Positions 1-8,840 of a DNA stretch of 21,389 nt are shown here, piece by piece. Each line of letters opens with the position of its first letter. Positions within the stretch are counted from its first letter, which is position 1. Origin of the DNA: DATKMS01 sp035541735 (GTDB lineage: Bacteria; Desulfobacterota; Binatia; HRBIN30); the NCBI GenBank assembly GCA_035541735.1, contig DATKMS010000300.1:1-21389 (forward strand), in the 5' to 3' direction. The notes below the pieces were generated by a model, which saw nothing but the letters and a program-made list of their open reading frames with translations, was not told the origin of the DNA and searched no databases. The position numbers and the translations under genes were made by a program.

Positions 1-206
1 TCCTCCGAGGAGCGTAGGCGGCTCGGGATCGAGCAGCTGCCGGCCACGCTCGGCGAGGCGATCGAGCTGACCGCCCAGTCGGAGCTGGTCCTGCGCGTGC
101 TCGGCGAGCACATGTTCAACCGCTACATCGAGATCAAGCGCCAGGAGTGGGACGACTACCGGGTTCAGGTGACCCCGTGGGAGCTCGAGCGCTACCTGCC
201 CGTGCT

Positions 207-210
<4 letters not shown>
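1..210 (+). CDS. glnA: Glutamine synthetase, C-terminal fragment
   Basis: Only the last 69 codons are in the window; the gene begins upstream. Type I glutamine synthetases form dodecamers that condense ammonia and glutamate using ATP in the cytoplasm. The fragment carries the characteristic C-terminal stretch: LGEHMFNRYIEIKRQEWDDY, then WELERYLPVL at the very end. This matches the family's conserved tail, including the short C-terminal helix that locks the two hexamer rings together. No adenylylation-loop tyrosine can be checked because that region lies outside. Of the 69 sense codons, 67 end in G or C, which is more extreme than most genes further right. The stop codon TAG (208-210) shares the palindrome CTAG with the stop of the convergent gene on the other strand. 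Confidence 0.9.
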
Positions 211-2213
<2,003 letters not shown>

Positions 2214-2219
2214 CGGATT

Positions 2220-2226
2220 CTCCTGC
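2220..2226 (-). promoter_or_regulatory. Shine-Dalgarno site that fixes the GTG start of the YyaL-type gene
   Basis: On the minus strand the sequence reads GCAGGAG followed by AATCCG and then the GTG start at 2213, a 6-base spacing. No in-frame ATG with a comparable site is nearby, so GTG is the likely start. Confidence 0.7.
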
Positions 2227-2275
2227 GCCGAGCATCGCGGTTGTTGGCCACCCGGTCAAGGCAGAGCCGTGGCCC

Positions 2276-2551
2276 TCAGGGGTGCGGCGTGGGTCGATGG
2301 ACCGTCTCCAACACGGGCGCCCGATCGTCCTTGGTGCACGCCCCAGCGTGCCAGGCGTACGTCCAGCCCTGGAACTCAGCCTCCTTCACGCATTCCGACT
2401 GCGTCAGGTCGGCGCGACAATCGCCGTACGAGCAACAGCATCCGATTGCGTCTGCTGCGGCTACTGGCTCTCGGGTGGTTGTCGCCGAACACCCCATGGC
2501 CAACGCGATCGGGACTGCTCGCAGCGTCGCCTTCATCACGTCTCTCAGCAT
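2276..2551 (-). CDS. Small cysteine-rich, lipoprotein-like protein
   Basis: The 91-residue product has a short basic N-terminus, a hydrophobic stretch (about residues 12-20, AVPIALAMG) and then C21, suggesting a lipoprotein signal. The lipobox is not canonical, because leucine is at -4 and alanine at -3. The mature part holds C38, C39, C40, C45, C54 and C72 around GCCCSYGDC and a later EC, consistent with a small disulfide-bonded domain outside the cytoplasm. The start at 2551 is supported by GGAGG nine bases upstream on the minus strand; a second Met at residue 6 is an alternative. It lies 62 bases upstream of the YyaL-type gene on the same strand and may share its transcript. I do not recognise a named family and give no function. 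Confidence 0.6.
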   Translation of the reverse strand: MLRDVMKATLRAVPIALAMGCSATTTREPVAAADAIGCCCSYGDCRADLTQSECVKEAEFQGWTYAWHAGACTKDDRAPVLETVHRPTPHP

Positions 2552-2676
2552 GTGACTCGACCTCCGTCTGGCGTTACCATACCGGATTCCAGAAGATATG
2601 GCGCTCCCAGTGCATGCCGATCCTCTCCGGCTGGTGCGAGTTGTATCCGCAGGGCAAACACGGCACCATCGCTCGC

Positions 2677-4053
2677 ATGGCGAACCAGGCCGAGCTTCTC
2701 CGCGCCATTCCGTCAGTCGACCGTGTCGTGAGCTGTGCCGCCGCCCGTCCCGTCCTCGCCCGCTTCCAACGGGCGTACGTGATCGAAGCGATCCGCGCGG
2801 TGCTCGACGAGGCCCGGCGGGAAGTGGCGGTGGAGACGCGGCCGGCGCCGACGCCGGAGCAGGTCGTCGCGCGTGCCCTGGAACGCATGGACGCCCAGCA
2901 CCCGTTGGCCCTCCGCCCGGTGGTAAACGCGACCGGCGTTGTCCTCCACACCAACCTCGGCCGCGCGCTGCTCGCCCCCGAAGCGGTCGAGGCCGTCGCG
3001 CAGGTCGCGGCGCACGCCACCAACCTGGAGTATGACCTCGCCCGCGGCGAGCGCGGCGACCGCGACGATCTGATCAGCGACGACCTCCGCGCGCTGAGCG
3101 GTGCCGAGGCCGCCACGGTGGTCAACAACAATGCCGCCGCGGTGCTGCTGGCGCTCAACACGCTCGCCGAGGGACGTGAGGTCGTCGTCTCGCGCGGCGA
3201 ATTGATCGAGATCGGCGGCTCGTTTCGTATCCCCGACGTCATGGCGAAGAGCGGCGCCCAGCTGCGCGAGGTCGGCACAACGAATCGCACCCGCGCAGAC
3301 GACTACGCCGCCGCCATCACCCCGCACACGGCGCTGCTGCTGAAGGTACACACCTCGAACTACCGCATCGTCGGCTTCACCAGCGACGTGGCGCTGGACG
3401 CGCTCGTGCAGATCGGCCAGGCGCGCAACCTCCCGGTGATGGAGGACCTGGGCAGCGGCGCATTGATCGATCTCTCCGACTATGGCCTGCCGAAGGAGCC
3501 TATCGTCGCCGACCGCGTCCGCATGGGCGCTGACCTCGTAACCTTCAGTGGCGACAAGCTCCTCGGCGGCCCGCAAGCCGGCATCATCGTCGGACGGCGC
3601 GAGCTGATTGCGCGCATCAAGCGCAACCCGCTCAAACGCGCCCTGCGCTGCGACAAGCTGACGGTGGCGGCGCTCGCCGCCACCCTTCGTCTCTACCGCA
3701 CCGCTCCCGATCTGCGCAGCGCGTTGCCGACGCTCCGCTGGCTGACGCGCCCGCTCGCCGAAATGGACGCCGTCGGCCAGGCGGCGTTGCCGGCGCTGCG
3801 GGCGGCGTTGGGTGACGGCTTCGTGGTCGCGTTGGTCGACGCGGAATCCGAGATCGGCAGCGGCGCCCTCCCGGTCGAGAACCTGCCAACCCGGGCGATC
3901 AGCATCACCAACCCGAACGTCGGCGCGGACGACATTGCTCGTCGCTTCCGCACTGCCGACCCGCCAATCATCGGCCGCATCCAAGCCGGCCGCTTCCTGC
4001 TCGACCTGCGCGGCATCTTCGATGCCGCAGCAATCGTCCCTCGTCAGTCCTGA
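2677..4053 (+). CDS. selA: L-seryl-tRNA(Sec) selenium transferase SelA
   Basis: SelA is a PLP enzyme that converts Ser-tRNA(Sec) to Sec-tRNA(Sec) with selenophosphate. The 458-residue product has the usual length. It shows LRAIPSVDRVV near the N-terminus, the signature PVVNATGVVLHTNLGRALL (about 81-99), a NNNAAAVLL cofactor-region segment, EDLGSG, and the Schiff-base lysine K294 in TFSGDKLLGGPQAG. The reading frame stays open far upstream. ATG 2677 was chosen because it aligns with the family N-terminus. ATG 2614 in the same frame would add 21 residues; neither has a convincing ribosome binding site. selB follows after 33 bases, so the two are very probably cotranscribed. tRNA(Sec), SelD and any selenoprotein gene must lie elsewhere in the genome. 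Confidence 0.96.
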   Translation: MANQAELLRAIPSVDRVVSCAAARPVLARFQRAYVIEAIRAVLDEARREVAVETRPAPTPEQVVARALERMDAQHPLALRPVVNATGVVLHTNLGRALLAPEAVEAVAQVAAHATNLEYDLARGERGDRDDLISDDLRALSGAEAATVVNNNAAAVLLALNTLAEGREVVVSRGELIEIGGSFRIPDVMAKSGAQLREVGTTNRTRADDYAAAITPHTALLLKVHTSNYRIVGFTSDVALDALVQIGQARNLPVMEDLGSGALIDLSDYGLPKEPIVADRVRMGADLVTFSGDKLLGGPQAGIIVGRRELIARIKRNPLKRALRCDKLTVAALAATLRLYRTAPDLRSALPTLRWLTRPLAEMDAVGQAALPALRAALGDGFVVALVDAESEIGSGALPVENLPTRAISITNPNVGADDIARRFRTADPPIIGRIQAGRFLLDLRGIFDAAAIVPRQS

Positions 4054-4063
4054 CGGAGCCATC

Positions 4064-4080
4064 ATCCGCAATCCGCAATC
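4064..4080. repeat. Short tandem repeat ATCCGCA in the selA-selB gap
   Basis: Two exact copies of ATCCGCA followed by ATC fill about half of the 33-base gap between the selA stop and the selB start. Nothing resembling a ribosome binding site is seen just before the selB ATG, so the repeat could be spacer drift or an intergenic repeat seed. Confidence 0.55.
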
Positions 4081-4086
4081 GTACCC

Positions 4087-6000
4087 ATGCCCCACGTCAT
4101 CGGCACTGCAGGCCATATCGATCATGGCAAGACCGCGCTGATTCGCGCGCTGACGGGCCAGGACACCGACCGCCTCAAGGAGGAGAAGGAACGCGGCATC
4201 TCGATCGACCTCGGCTTCGCATACATGGACCTACCGAACGGCGAGCGCGCCGGCATCGTCGACGTGCCCGGCCACGAGCGCTTCATCCGCAACATGCTCG
4301 CCGGCGCCCACGGCATTGATCTCGTCCTGCTCGTCGTGGCGGCGGACGACGGCGTGATGCCGCAGACCGAAGAGCATCTCGACATCGTCCACCTCCTCGG
4401 CGTCGCCCACGGCGTGGTCGCGATCACCAAGGCGGACCTGGTCGACGCCGCACGCCTTGCCGCGGTGCGGGAGGAGGTCGAGATCCTGCTCAGCGGCACC
4501 ACCCTCGAGAACGCGCCGGTGATTCCTGTTTCGTCCGTCACCGGCATGGGCATCGACACACTCCGCCGTACAATCGCGGAGCGGCTCGCCGGCTACCGGC
4601 GCGTCGCACCAACGGGCTACTTCCGCCTGCCGGTGGATCGCGCCTTCGTCATGCATGGTCATGGAACCGTCGTCACCGGCACCGCGATCGCCGGCGCGAT
4701 CCACCCGGGTGACACCGTGCGCATTCTGCCCGGCGGCGAAGAGGTGCGCGTACGCACGGTGCAGGTGCACGGCCGCGAGGTGCCGGAAGCGACCTGTGGA
4801 ATGCGGGTCGCGTTGAACCTCGCCGGAGTAGAGCGCAGCCAGGTCCAGCGCGGTCACGTCGTCTGCGATCCACGTCTCGACCGCGTCACCGACCGCTTCG
4901 ACGCCTGGGTCGAGATCCGCCCCGCAGCCGGCCGGCCAGTCGAAAGCCACGAGGTCGTTCGGGTCTATCTCGGCACGGCGGAGGTGATTGGCAAGCTGCT
5001 GCGGCTCGATGGGCGTGACGCATGGGCACCGCGCCAGTCGGGACTCGCACAACTGGCGTTGCGCGACGCCGTACACGCCTTGCGCGGCGACCGCTTCATT
5101 CTGCGTAACCAGAGCGCGCAACGAACCATTGGTGGTGGTGTGGTCACGCATCCGTTCGCTCGCAAGTATCGGCACGGCGGCATCCCGCTGGCGGCACTCG
5201 ACGCGTTGCGGCTGGCGCCGACCCCGAGCGCACTCGTCCGTGCGTTGCTGGATGTCGAACCCGACTTCGCCGTGACCCCTGAGTTCGTCGCCCAGGCGGG
5301 CGCGTTGTCGCTCGACACCGTCCGCGCAGTGTTGGGGAATGACGCGTCGATCCGCGCCCTGCCCAACGTTGACACCGTCGCCGCCTGCACCACCAGCGAA
5401 AAATGGGCGGCGCTGCGGGCAGCGGTCGCCGGCGCGCTCGCCGAGCAGCACCGTCTGCGGCCGCTGGTGCCCGGGCTGGAGATGGAGTCGCTGCGCAGTC
5501 AGATTGCGCCCGATCTGTCGCCCAAGGTGTTCCGCGCCGTACTCGATGCGCTGGTGGCCGAAGACGTCATCGCCCGCGACGACAGCCTGCTGCGCTTGCC
5601 GTCGCATCGCGTCGCTTTGCGGCGCGACGAGGAGGAAGTCGCCGGGCGCGCCGAAGCGTTGCTCGCGGCGGGTGGCTTCACACCACCAGACCTCAAGGAA
5701 GTCGAGACGGCACTCGGCGTCGCCCGCCCGCGGCTCCAAGCGCTTTTGCAGCAGCTCGAACGCGAGGGCCGCGTGGCGAAAATCGCCGAAGGACTCTACT
5801 TCGCCCGTACGCCGCTCGACCGTGCACGCGACCTGCTGCGCGCGCACGTCGTCGCGCACGGGGAGATCAGTGCCGCCACCTTCCGCGACCTCCTCGGCGC
5901 CAGCCGCAAGTTCAGCATCGCGCTCCTCGACTACTTCGATCGCACCGGCTTCACACTGCGCGTCGGTGATGTTCGCAAGCTGCGCGGTCCGGCGCGTTAG
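4087..6000 (+). CDS. selB: Selenocysteine-specific elongation factor SelB
   Basis: SelB is a GTPase that carries Sec-tRNA(Sec) to ribosomes stalled at UGA codons followed by a SECIS hairpin. The 637-residue product has the full layout. The G domain shows GHIDHGKT (residues 9-16), the switch-region GISID (about 37-41), DVPGHE (59-64) and TKAD (114-117). EF-Tu-like beta-barrel domains follow, with a GHGTVVTGT-type segment near 190. The C-terminal third (from about 380) reads as repeated winged-helix modules that bind the mRNA hairpin, for example FTPPDLKEVETALGVARPRL. The GISID/DLGFAY switch region is typical of SelB rather than EF-Tu. It lies directly downstream of selA, and the pair gives a strong call for selenocysteine decoding in this organism. 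Confidence 0.96.
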   Translation: MPHVIGTAGHIDHGKTALIRALTGQDTDRLKEEKERGISIDLGFAYMDLPNGERAGIVDVPGHERFIRNMLAGAHGIDLVLLVVAADDGVMPQTEEHLDIVHLLGVAHGVVAITKADLVDAARLAAVREEVEILLSGTTLENAPVIPVSSVTGMGIDTLRRTIAERLAGYRRVAPTGYFRLPVDRAFVMHGHGTVVTGTAIAGAIHPGDTVRILPGGEEVRVRTVQVHGREVPEATCGMRVALNLAGVERSQVQRGHVVCDPRLDRVTDRFDAWVEIRPAAGRPVESHEVVRVYLGTAEVIGKLLRLDGRDAWAPRQSGLAQLALRDAVHALRGDRFILRNQSAQRTIGGGVVTHPFARKYRHGGIPLAALDALRLAPTPSALVRALLDVEPDFAVTPEFVAQAGALSLDTVRAVLGNDASIRALPNVDTVAACTTSEKWAALRAAVAGALAEQHRLRPLVPGLEMESLRSQIAPDLSPKVFRAVLDALVAEDVIARDDSLLRLPSHRVALRRDEEEVAGRAEALLAAGGFTPPDLKEVETALGVARPRLQALLQQLEREGRVAKIAEGLYFARTPLDRARDLLRAHVVAHGEISAATFRDLLGASRKFSIALLDYFDRTGFTLRVGDVRKLRGPAR

Positions 6001-6023
6001 CGGGCCAACCGCAAACTCCACTC

Positions 6024-6048
6024 GCGCAGGCTAAAGACCTGCGCCTAC
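6024..6048. repeat. REP-like palindrome with adjoining GTAG tetranucleotide
   Basis: GCGCAGG (6024-6030), loop CTAAAGA and CCTGCGC (6038-6044) form a perfect 7-bp stem. CTAC follows at once (6045-6048), so the minus strand reads GTAG directly followed by the hairpin. A GTAG next to a palindrome is the hallmark of REP elements mobilised by RAYT transposases. It sits between the convergent selB gene and a lipoprotein gene, where it could also act as a transcription stop, although no clear T-run follows. Confidence 0.6.
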
Positions 6049-6101
6049 ATTTCCCTCGCCTTGTGGGTGCGCTTCGGCCCCGCGTGCGGGGGCGGCGGTT
6101 C

Positions 6102-6770
6102 TTATACCGGCCCCTGCGGCTCACCCGACTGCGGCGGCTCACCGCGCGGTGGTTGCGTCTCCGACTCCCAGAGCTGGTAGCCCTTGCGGTCCCACAGCGC
6201 GGTGGCCGTCCCGAGCAACTCGCGGCCTTCGGCGGGCACGTCACGCCACATGAAGCGCACGGAGTACAGACTCTGATCGTCCTTCCAGCCGTAGATTTCG
6301 TGCAGGCGGCCAGTCTGGTCGCGCTCGCGGATACCGCTCAGGGACGGGCTACCATAGCGCTCGATGAGCTGCGTGAGCACGTCCGAAGCATTGGCCGGTG
6401 GCGCCTCTTCGTACGACACCGAGATCACCTGATCGTGATGCAGGTAGAGCTGCAGGTGGTGCATCTCACCCCCCTGCGCCGTGTCCGGATCGCACACCTC
6501 GCAGCTCGCTTTCCCGGGGTGACACGTGAGATGACCGAGCTTGGCTTCGGCAGCCGCGCGACTCATGCCGAGCGTGATGCCGGCGACGCTGCGCGGCAGC
6601 GTCTGGTGCGGAATCGTCGTCGGTCCAGCCGCTTGAGGAGCGGACGGATGCTCAGCCGCGCGGTGTTCGGAACCCGGCTCGCCCCGGTCGCAGCTGGAAC
6701 AGAGAAGCATCACTGTGGCTGCGGCCGCAACTGCCCGAGCACGAGTTACGCGCACGAACGACGACCTCAT
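6102..6770 (-). CDS. Putative lipoprotein with a BamE-like motif
   Basis: The 222-residue product begins with a basic n-region and a hydrophobic core (AVAAAATVMLL) ending at C24 or C27. This suggests an exported lipoprotein, although the lipobox LCSSC is imperfect. An alanine/proline-rich linker (about 28-60) leads to VAGITLGMSRAAAEAKLG. That stretch resembles the G-x-S-x-x-E-V helix of BamE/SmpA-like small envelope proteins; this is a resemblance only. A cysteine cluster CHPGKASCEVCD follows, and the C-terminal half is a mixed alpha/beta domain that I cannot name. The start ATG (6768-6770) overlaps the TGA of asnS (6767-6769) as ATGA, so translation is probably coupled to asnS. Longer in-frame starts lie inside asnS and were rejected. 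Confidence 0.72.
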   Translation of the reverse strand: MRSSFVRVTRARAVAAAATVMLLCSSCDRGEPGSEHRAAEHPSAPQAAGPTTIPHQTLPRSVAGITLGMSRAAAEAKLGHLTCHPGKASCEVCDPDTAQGGEMHHLQLYLHHDQVISVSYEEAPPANASDVLTQLIERYGSPSLSGIRERDQTGRLHEIYGWKDDQSLYSVRFMWRDVPAEGRELLGTATALWDRKGYQLWESETQPPRGEPPQSGEPQGPV

Positions 6771-8068
6771 GGCCGCAGCCGTTCCAGCATGCGTGGAAAC
6801 GGGATGGTTTCGCGCACGTGATGCAGCCCGCACATCCACGCCACCATCCGCTCGATGCCCATCCCAAAGCCGGCGTGCGGTACCGAGCCGTAGCGCCGCA
6901 GGTCGAGGTACCAGGTGAACGCCGCACTCGGTAACTGATGCGCCGTGATCTTCTGCTCGAGCACGGCGAGGTCGTCCTCGCGTTGGCCGCCGCCGATGAC
7001 CTCGCCGTACCCTTCCGACGCCAGCACATCGACGCACAGCGCCAGGCGCGGGTCGGCGGGATCAGCCTTCATGTAGAACGCTTTGCATTGCACCGGATAG
7101 CGATGCACCAGCACGGGTCGGTCGAACGCAGTCGAGATCGCCGTCTCCTCGTCGCCACCGAAGTCAGCGCCCCACTCCACCGCGAAGCCCTGCTTCTGGA
7201 GTCGCTCGATAGCTTCGCTGTAGGTGATCCGCGGGAACGGCTTGCGCACGCGCTCGAGGGCCGGCATATCGCGCTCCAGCGTCTCCAGTTCGCGGCGGCG
7301 CTCGCGCACCGTGCGCTGCACGACGTACTCGACGAAGTCCTCGGCGAGATCCATGTCCCCGGCGAGGTCCATGTAGGCAACCTCCGGCTCGATCATCCAG
7401 AACTCGGTGAGATGCCGGCGGGTCTTCGATTTCTCGGCGCGGAAGGTCGGACCGAAGCAGTACACCTTGCCGAAGGCCGCGGCGCCCGCCTCGGCGTAGA
7501 GCTGGCCGCTCTGCGTGAGAAACGCCTGCTCGCCGAAATAATCAGTGGCGAACAACGTTGTCGTCCCCTCGCACGCCGCCGGGGTGAAAATCGGTGCGTC
7601 GAGCAACGTGAACCCCTTGCCGTCGAAGTAGTCGCGGCACGCGCGGATGAGTGCACTGCGCACGCGCAAGATGGCGTGCTGCCGCGCGGACCGCAGCCAG
7701 AGATGGCGGTGGTCGAGGAGGAAGGCCACGCCGTGCTCTTTGGGCGTGATCGGATAGGGCTCGGCGAGCTGCACCACCTGCAGGTCTTTGACGCTCAACT
7801 CGTAGCCCAGCGGCGCCCGCTGTTCGGCGCGCACCGTGCCGCTCACCACCAGCGACGACTCCTGTGTGATGTGGTCGGCGAGCGCGAACTGCTGCGGCGT
7901 GACGTCGTTCTTGAACACCACGCATTGCAGCACCCCGGTGCCGTCACGCACCTGCAGGAAATGCAGCTTGCCGCTCGAGCGCTTGTTGTAGAGCCATCCC
8001 TTGAGGGTGACGGTTTGCCCGTCGTACTGGCCGATGTCCTCGATGTACACGTGCGACATATCTGCCAT
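6767..8068 (-). CDS. asnS: Asparaginyl-tRNA synthetase
   Basis: AsnRS charges tRNA(Asn) with asparagine. The 433-residue product is a class IIb synthetase with an N-terminal OB-fold anticodon-binding domain (about 18-105, TVTLKGWLYNKRSSGKLHF). Class II motif 2 reads FGPTFRAEKSKTRRHLTEFW (about 205-224), and motif 3 reads GFGMGIERMVAW (about 400-411). The LTEFWMIEPEVAY and DLRRYGSVPHAGFG stretches match AsnRS rather than AspRS. The start ATG 8068 gives the sequence MADMSHVYIED; an in-frame ATG at 8059 is an alternative, and the longer frame upstream has no family similarity. A lipoprotein gene overlaps its stop. It diverges from an XRE-type regulator across 281 bases. Confidence 0.96.
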   Translation of the reverse strand: MADMSHVYIEDIGQYDGQTVTLKGWLYNKRSSGKLHFLQVRDGTGVLQCVVFKNDVTPQQFALADHITQESSLVVSGTVRAEQRAPLGYELSVKDLQVVQLAEPYPITPKEHGVAFLLDHRHLWLRSARQHAILRVRSALIRACRDYFDGKGFTLLDAPIFTPAACEGTTTLFATDYFGEQAFLTQSGQLYAEAGAAAFGKVYCFGPTFRAEKSKTRRHLTEFWMIEPEVAYMDLAGDMDLAEDFVEYVVQRTVRERRRELETLERDMPALERVRKPFPRITYSEAIERLQKQGFAVEWGADFGGDEETAISTAFDRPVLVHRYPVQCKAFYMKADPADPRLALCVDVLASEGYGEVIGGGQREDDLAVLEQKITAHQLPSAAFTWYLDLRRYGSVPHAGFGMGIERMVAWMCGLHHVRETIPFPRMLERLRP

Positions 8069-8215
8069 CTGCGGTTGCCCTGTCCGTACTCCTCGGACCA
8101 TACACGAGAACCCGAGGGCCGCGCCAGGCATCCGCTGTCTCCTCGCGCGACCGACGTGTGATTGTGCTGGAAATACTGTCCGGGCCGTGATTACACCGAG
8201 GGTAACAATTGAACC

Positions 8216-8239
8216 GCTCCGTGTGAGACCGCGCGGAGC
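8216..8239. promoter_or_regulatory. Hairpin in the asnS / regulator intergenic region
   Basis: The 281-base gap 8069-8349 between divergent asnS and the XRE-type gene holds GCTCCG (8216-8221) and CGGAGC (8234-8239). With G-U pairs the RNA stem could extend to 9 bp around the loop GAGACC. It could be an operator or a leader hairpin of the regulator gene. I see no convincing sigma-70 promoter and no further gene in this gap. Confidence 0.35.
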
Positions 8240-8334
8240 ACGACAGCGCTCGACAGGTGGGGGGAACAAGGTGCGACGCTGGCGGCTTTCGCCAGACAGC
8301 GTCGGCATGCCAAGGCACACGGGGCGCTGTGGTT

Positions 8335-8342
8335 GGAAGGAG
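8335..8342 (+). promoter_or_regulatory. Shine-Dalgarno site that fixes the GTG start of the XRE-type regulator
   Basis: GGAAGGAG lies 7 bases before GTG 8350. The frame stays open to an ATG at 8257, but that extension has no helix-turn-helix-like content and no such site, so GTG 8350 is preferred. Confidence 0.75.
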
Positions 8343-8349
8343 CAGGGGC

Positions 8350-8772
8350 GTGCGTGAAACCAGTCTCGGATTGATTCTCCGGCGACGGCGGCGACAGCTG
8401 GAGCTCACACAACAACAAGTGGCGCGGCGCGTCGGGGTGCGGGCCAACTACGTCGGCTACCTCGAGCGCAACATGCGTCGCCCGAGCACCGCCGTGCTGG
8501 TGAAGCTGGCGAAGGTCCTCGACTTGGACCGCGAGGAGCTGTTCTTTCTTGCCAACCCCCAAGTCCGCGACTTCATCCACACTGAAGCCCCGGACCCGCA
8601 GGAGTCGGCGTGGGAGCGCTTCCGCACCAACAAGCGGCTGCACACCCGTCACGGCGTCACCCATGCAGAGCTGAAGGCGCTGCAGCACGTCTCGGCGCTC
8701 GGCGCGGTACGCAGCAGCCGCGACTACCTGTTCATCCTGCAAGCCATCCGGCAGGCACTGCAGCCGGAATAG
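8350..8772 (+). CDS. XRE/Cro-type helix-turn-helix transcriptional regulator
   Basis: The 140-residue cytoplasmic protein begins with a classic XRE domain (about residues 5-60). LGLILRRRRRQLELTQQQVA is helix 1-2, RRVGVRANYVGYLERNMRRP holds the recognition helix and the conserved YLE, and LVKLAKVLDLDREELF completes the fold. The C-terminal 75 residues (PQVRDFIHTEAPDPQE onward) have no ligand-binding domain that I recognise; they may mediate dimerisation. The GTG start is fixed by GGAAGGAG 7 bases upstream. It is divergent from asnS across 281 bases containing a hairpin, and convergent with the DUF2333 gene, from which a strong terminator-like hairpin separates it. Targets are unknown; autoregulation is common in the family. 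Confidence 0.88.
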   Translation: MRETSLGLILRRRRRQLELTQQQVARRVGVRANYVGYLERNMRRPSTAVLVKLAKVLDLDREELFFLANPQVRDFIHTEAPDPQESAWERFRTNKRLHTRHGVTHAELKALQHVSALGAVRSSRDYLFILQAIRQALQPE

Positions 8773-8803
8773 CTGAGGTTCATCGACAGCTGAGCGGATC
8801 ACA

Positions 8804-8830
8804 GACAACAGACTCTGTCCGTCTGTTGTC
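8804..8830. terminator. Bidirectional hairpin between convergent genes
   Basis: GACAACAGAC (8804-8813), loop TCTGTCC and GTCTGTTGTC (8821-8830) form a perfect 10-bp stem between the regulator stop at 8772 and the DUF2333 stop at 8841. The right flank repeats CGTTGTCTCT, giving a moderately T-rich tail on the plus strand. The GACAAC-type units also recur next to the stem, so it may additionally be an intergenic repeat. Confidence 0.65.
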
Positions 8831-8840
8831 CGTTGTCTCT

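Noticed and set aside
2614..2676. 21-residue N-terminal extension of SelA
   Set aside because: The frame is open, but the extension has no family similarity and no ribosome site; ATG 2677 fits the usual SelA N-terminus. It remains possible.
2713..4125. Minus-strand open frame of 470 codons opposite selA
   Set aside because: It is a shadow frame with low-complexity composition; SelA on the plus strand is unambiguous.
4231..6021. Minus-strand open frame of 596 codons opposite selB
   Set aside because: It is a shadow of selB with no family-like sequence, and selB motifs are all intact.
6078..6091. CCCCG/CGGGG hairpin as the selB terminator
   Set aside because: The stem is 5 bp with a 4-base loop and is followed by GCGGCGG rather than a T-run; chance occurrence is likely in this GC content.
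6001..6101. Possible selC (tRNA-Sec) behind selB
   Set aside because: The gap is 101 bases and holds only the REP-like hairpin and a weak GC hairpin; there is no T-arm or acceptor pairing of a tRNA.
6063..6821. Plus-strand open frame of 252 codons
   Set aside because: It runs antisense to the lipoprotein gene, lacks a ribosome site and has no recognisable domain.
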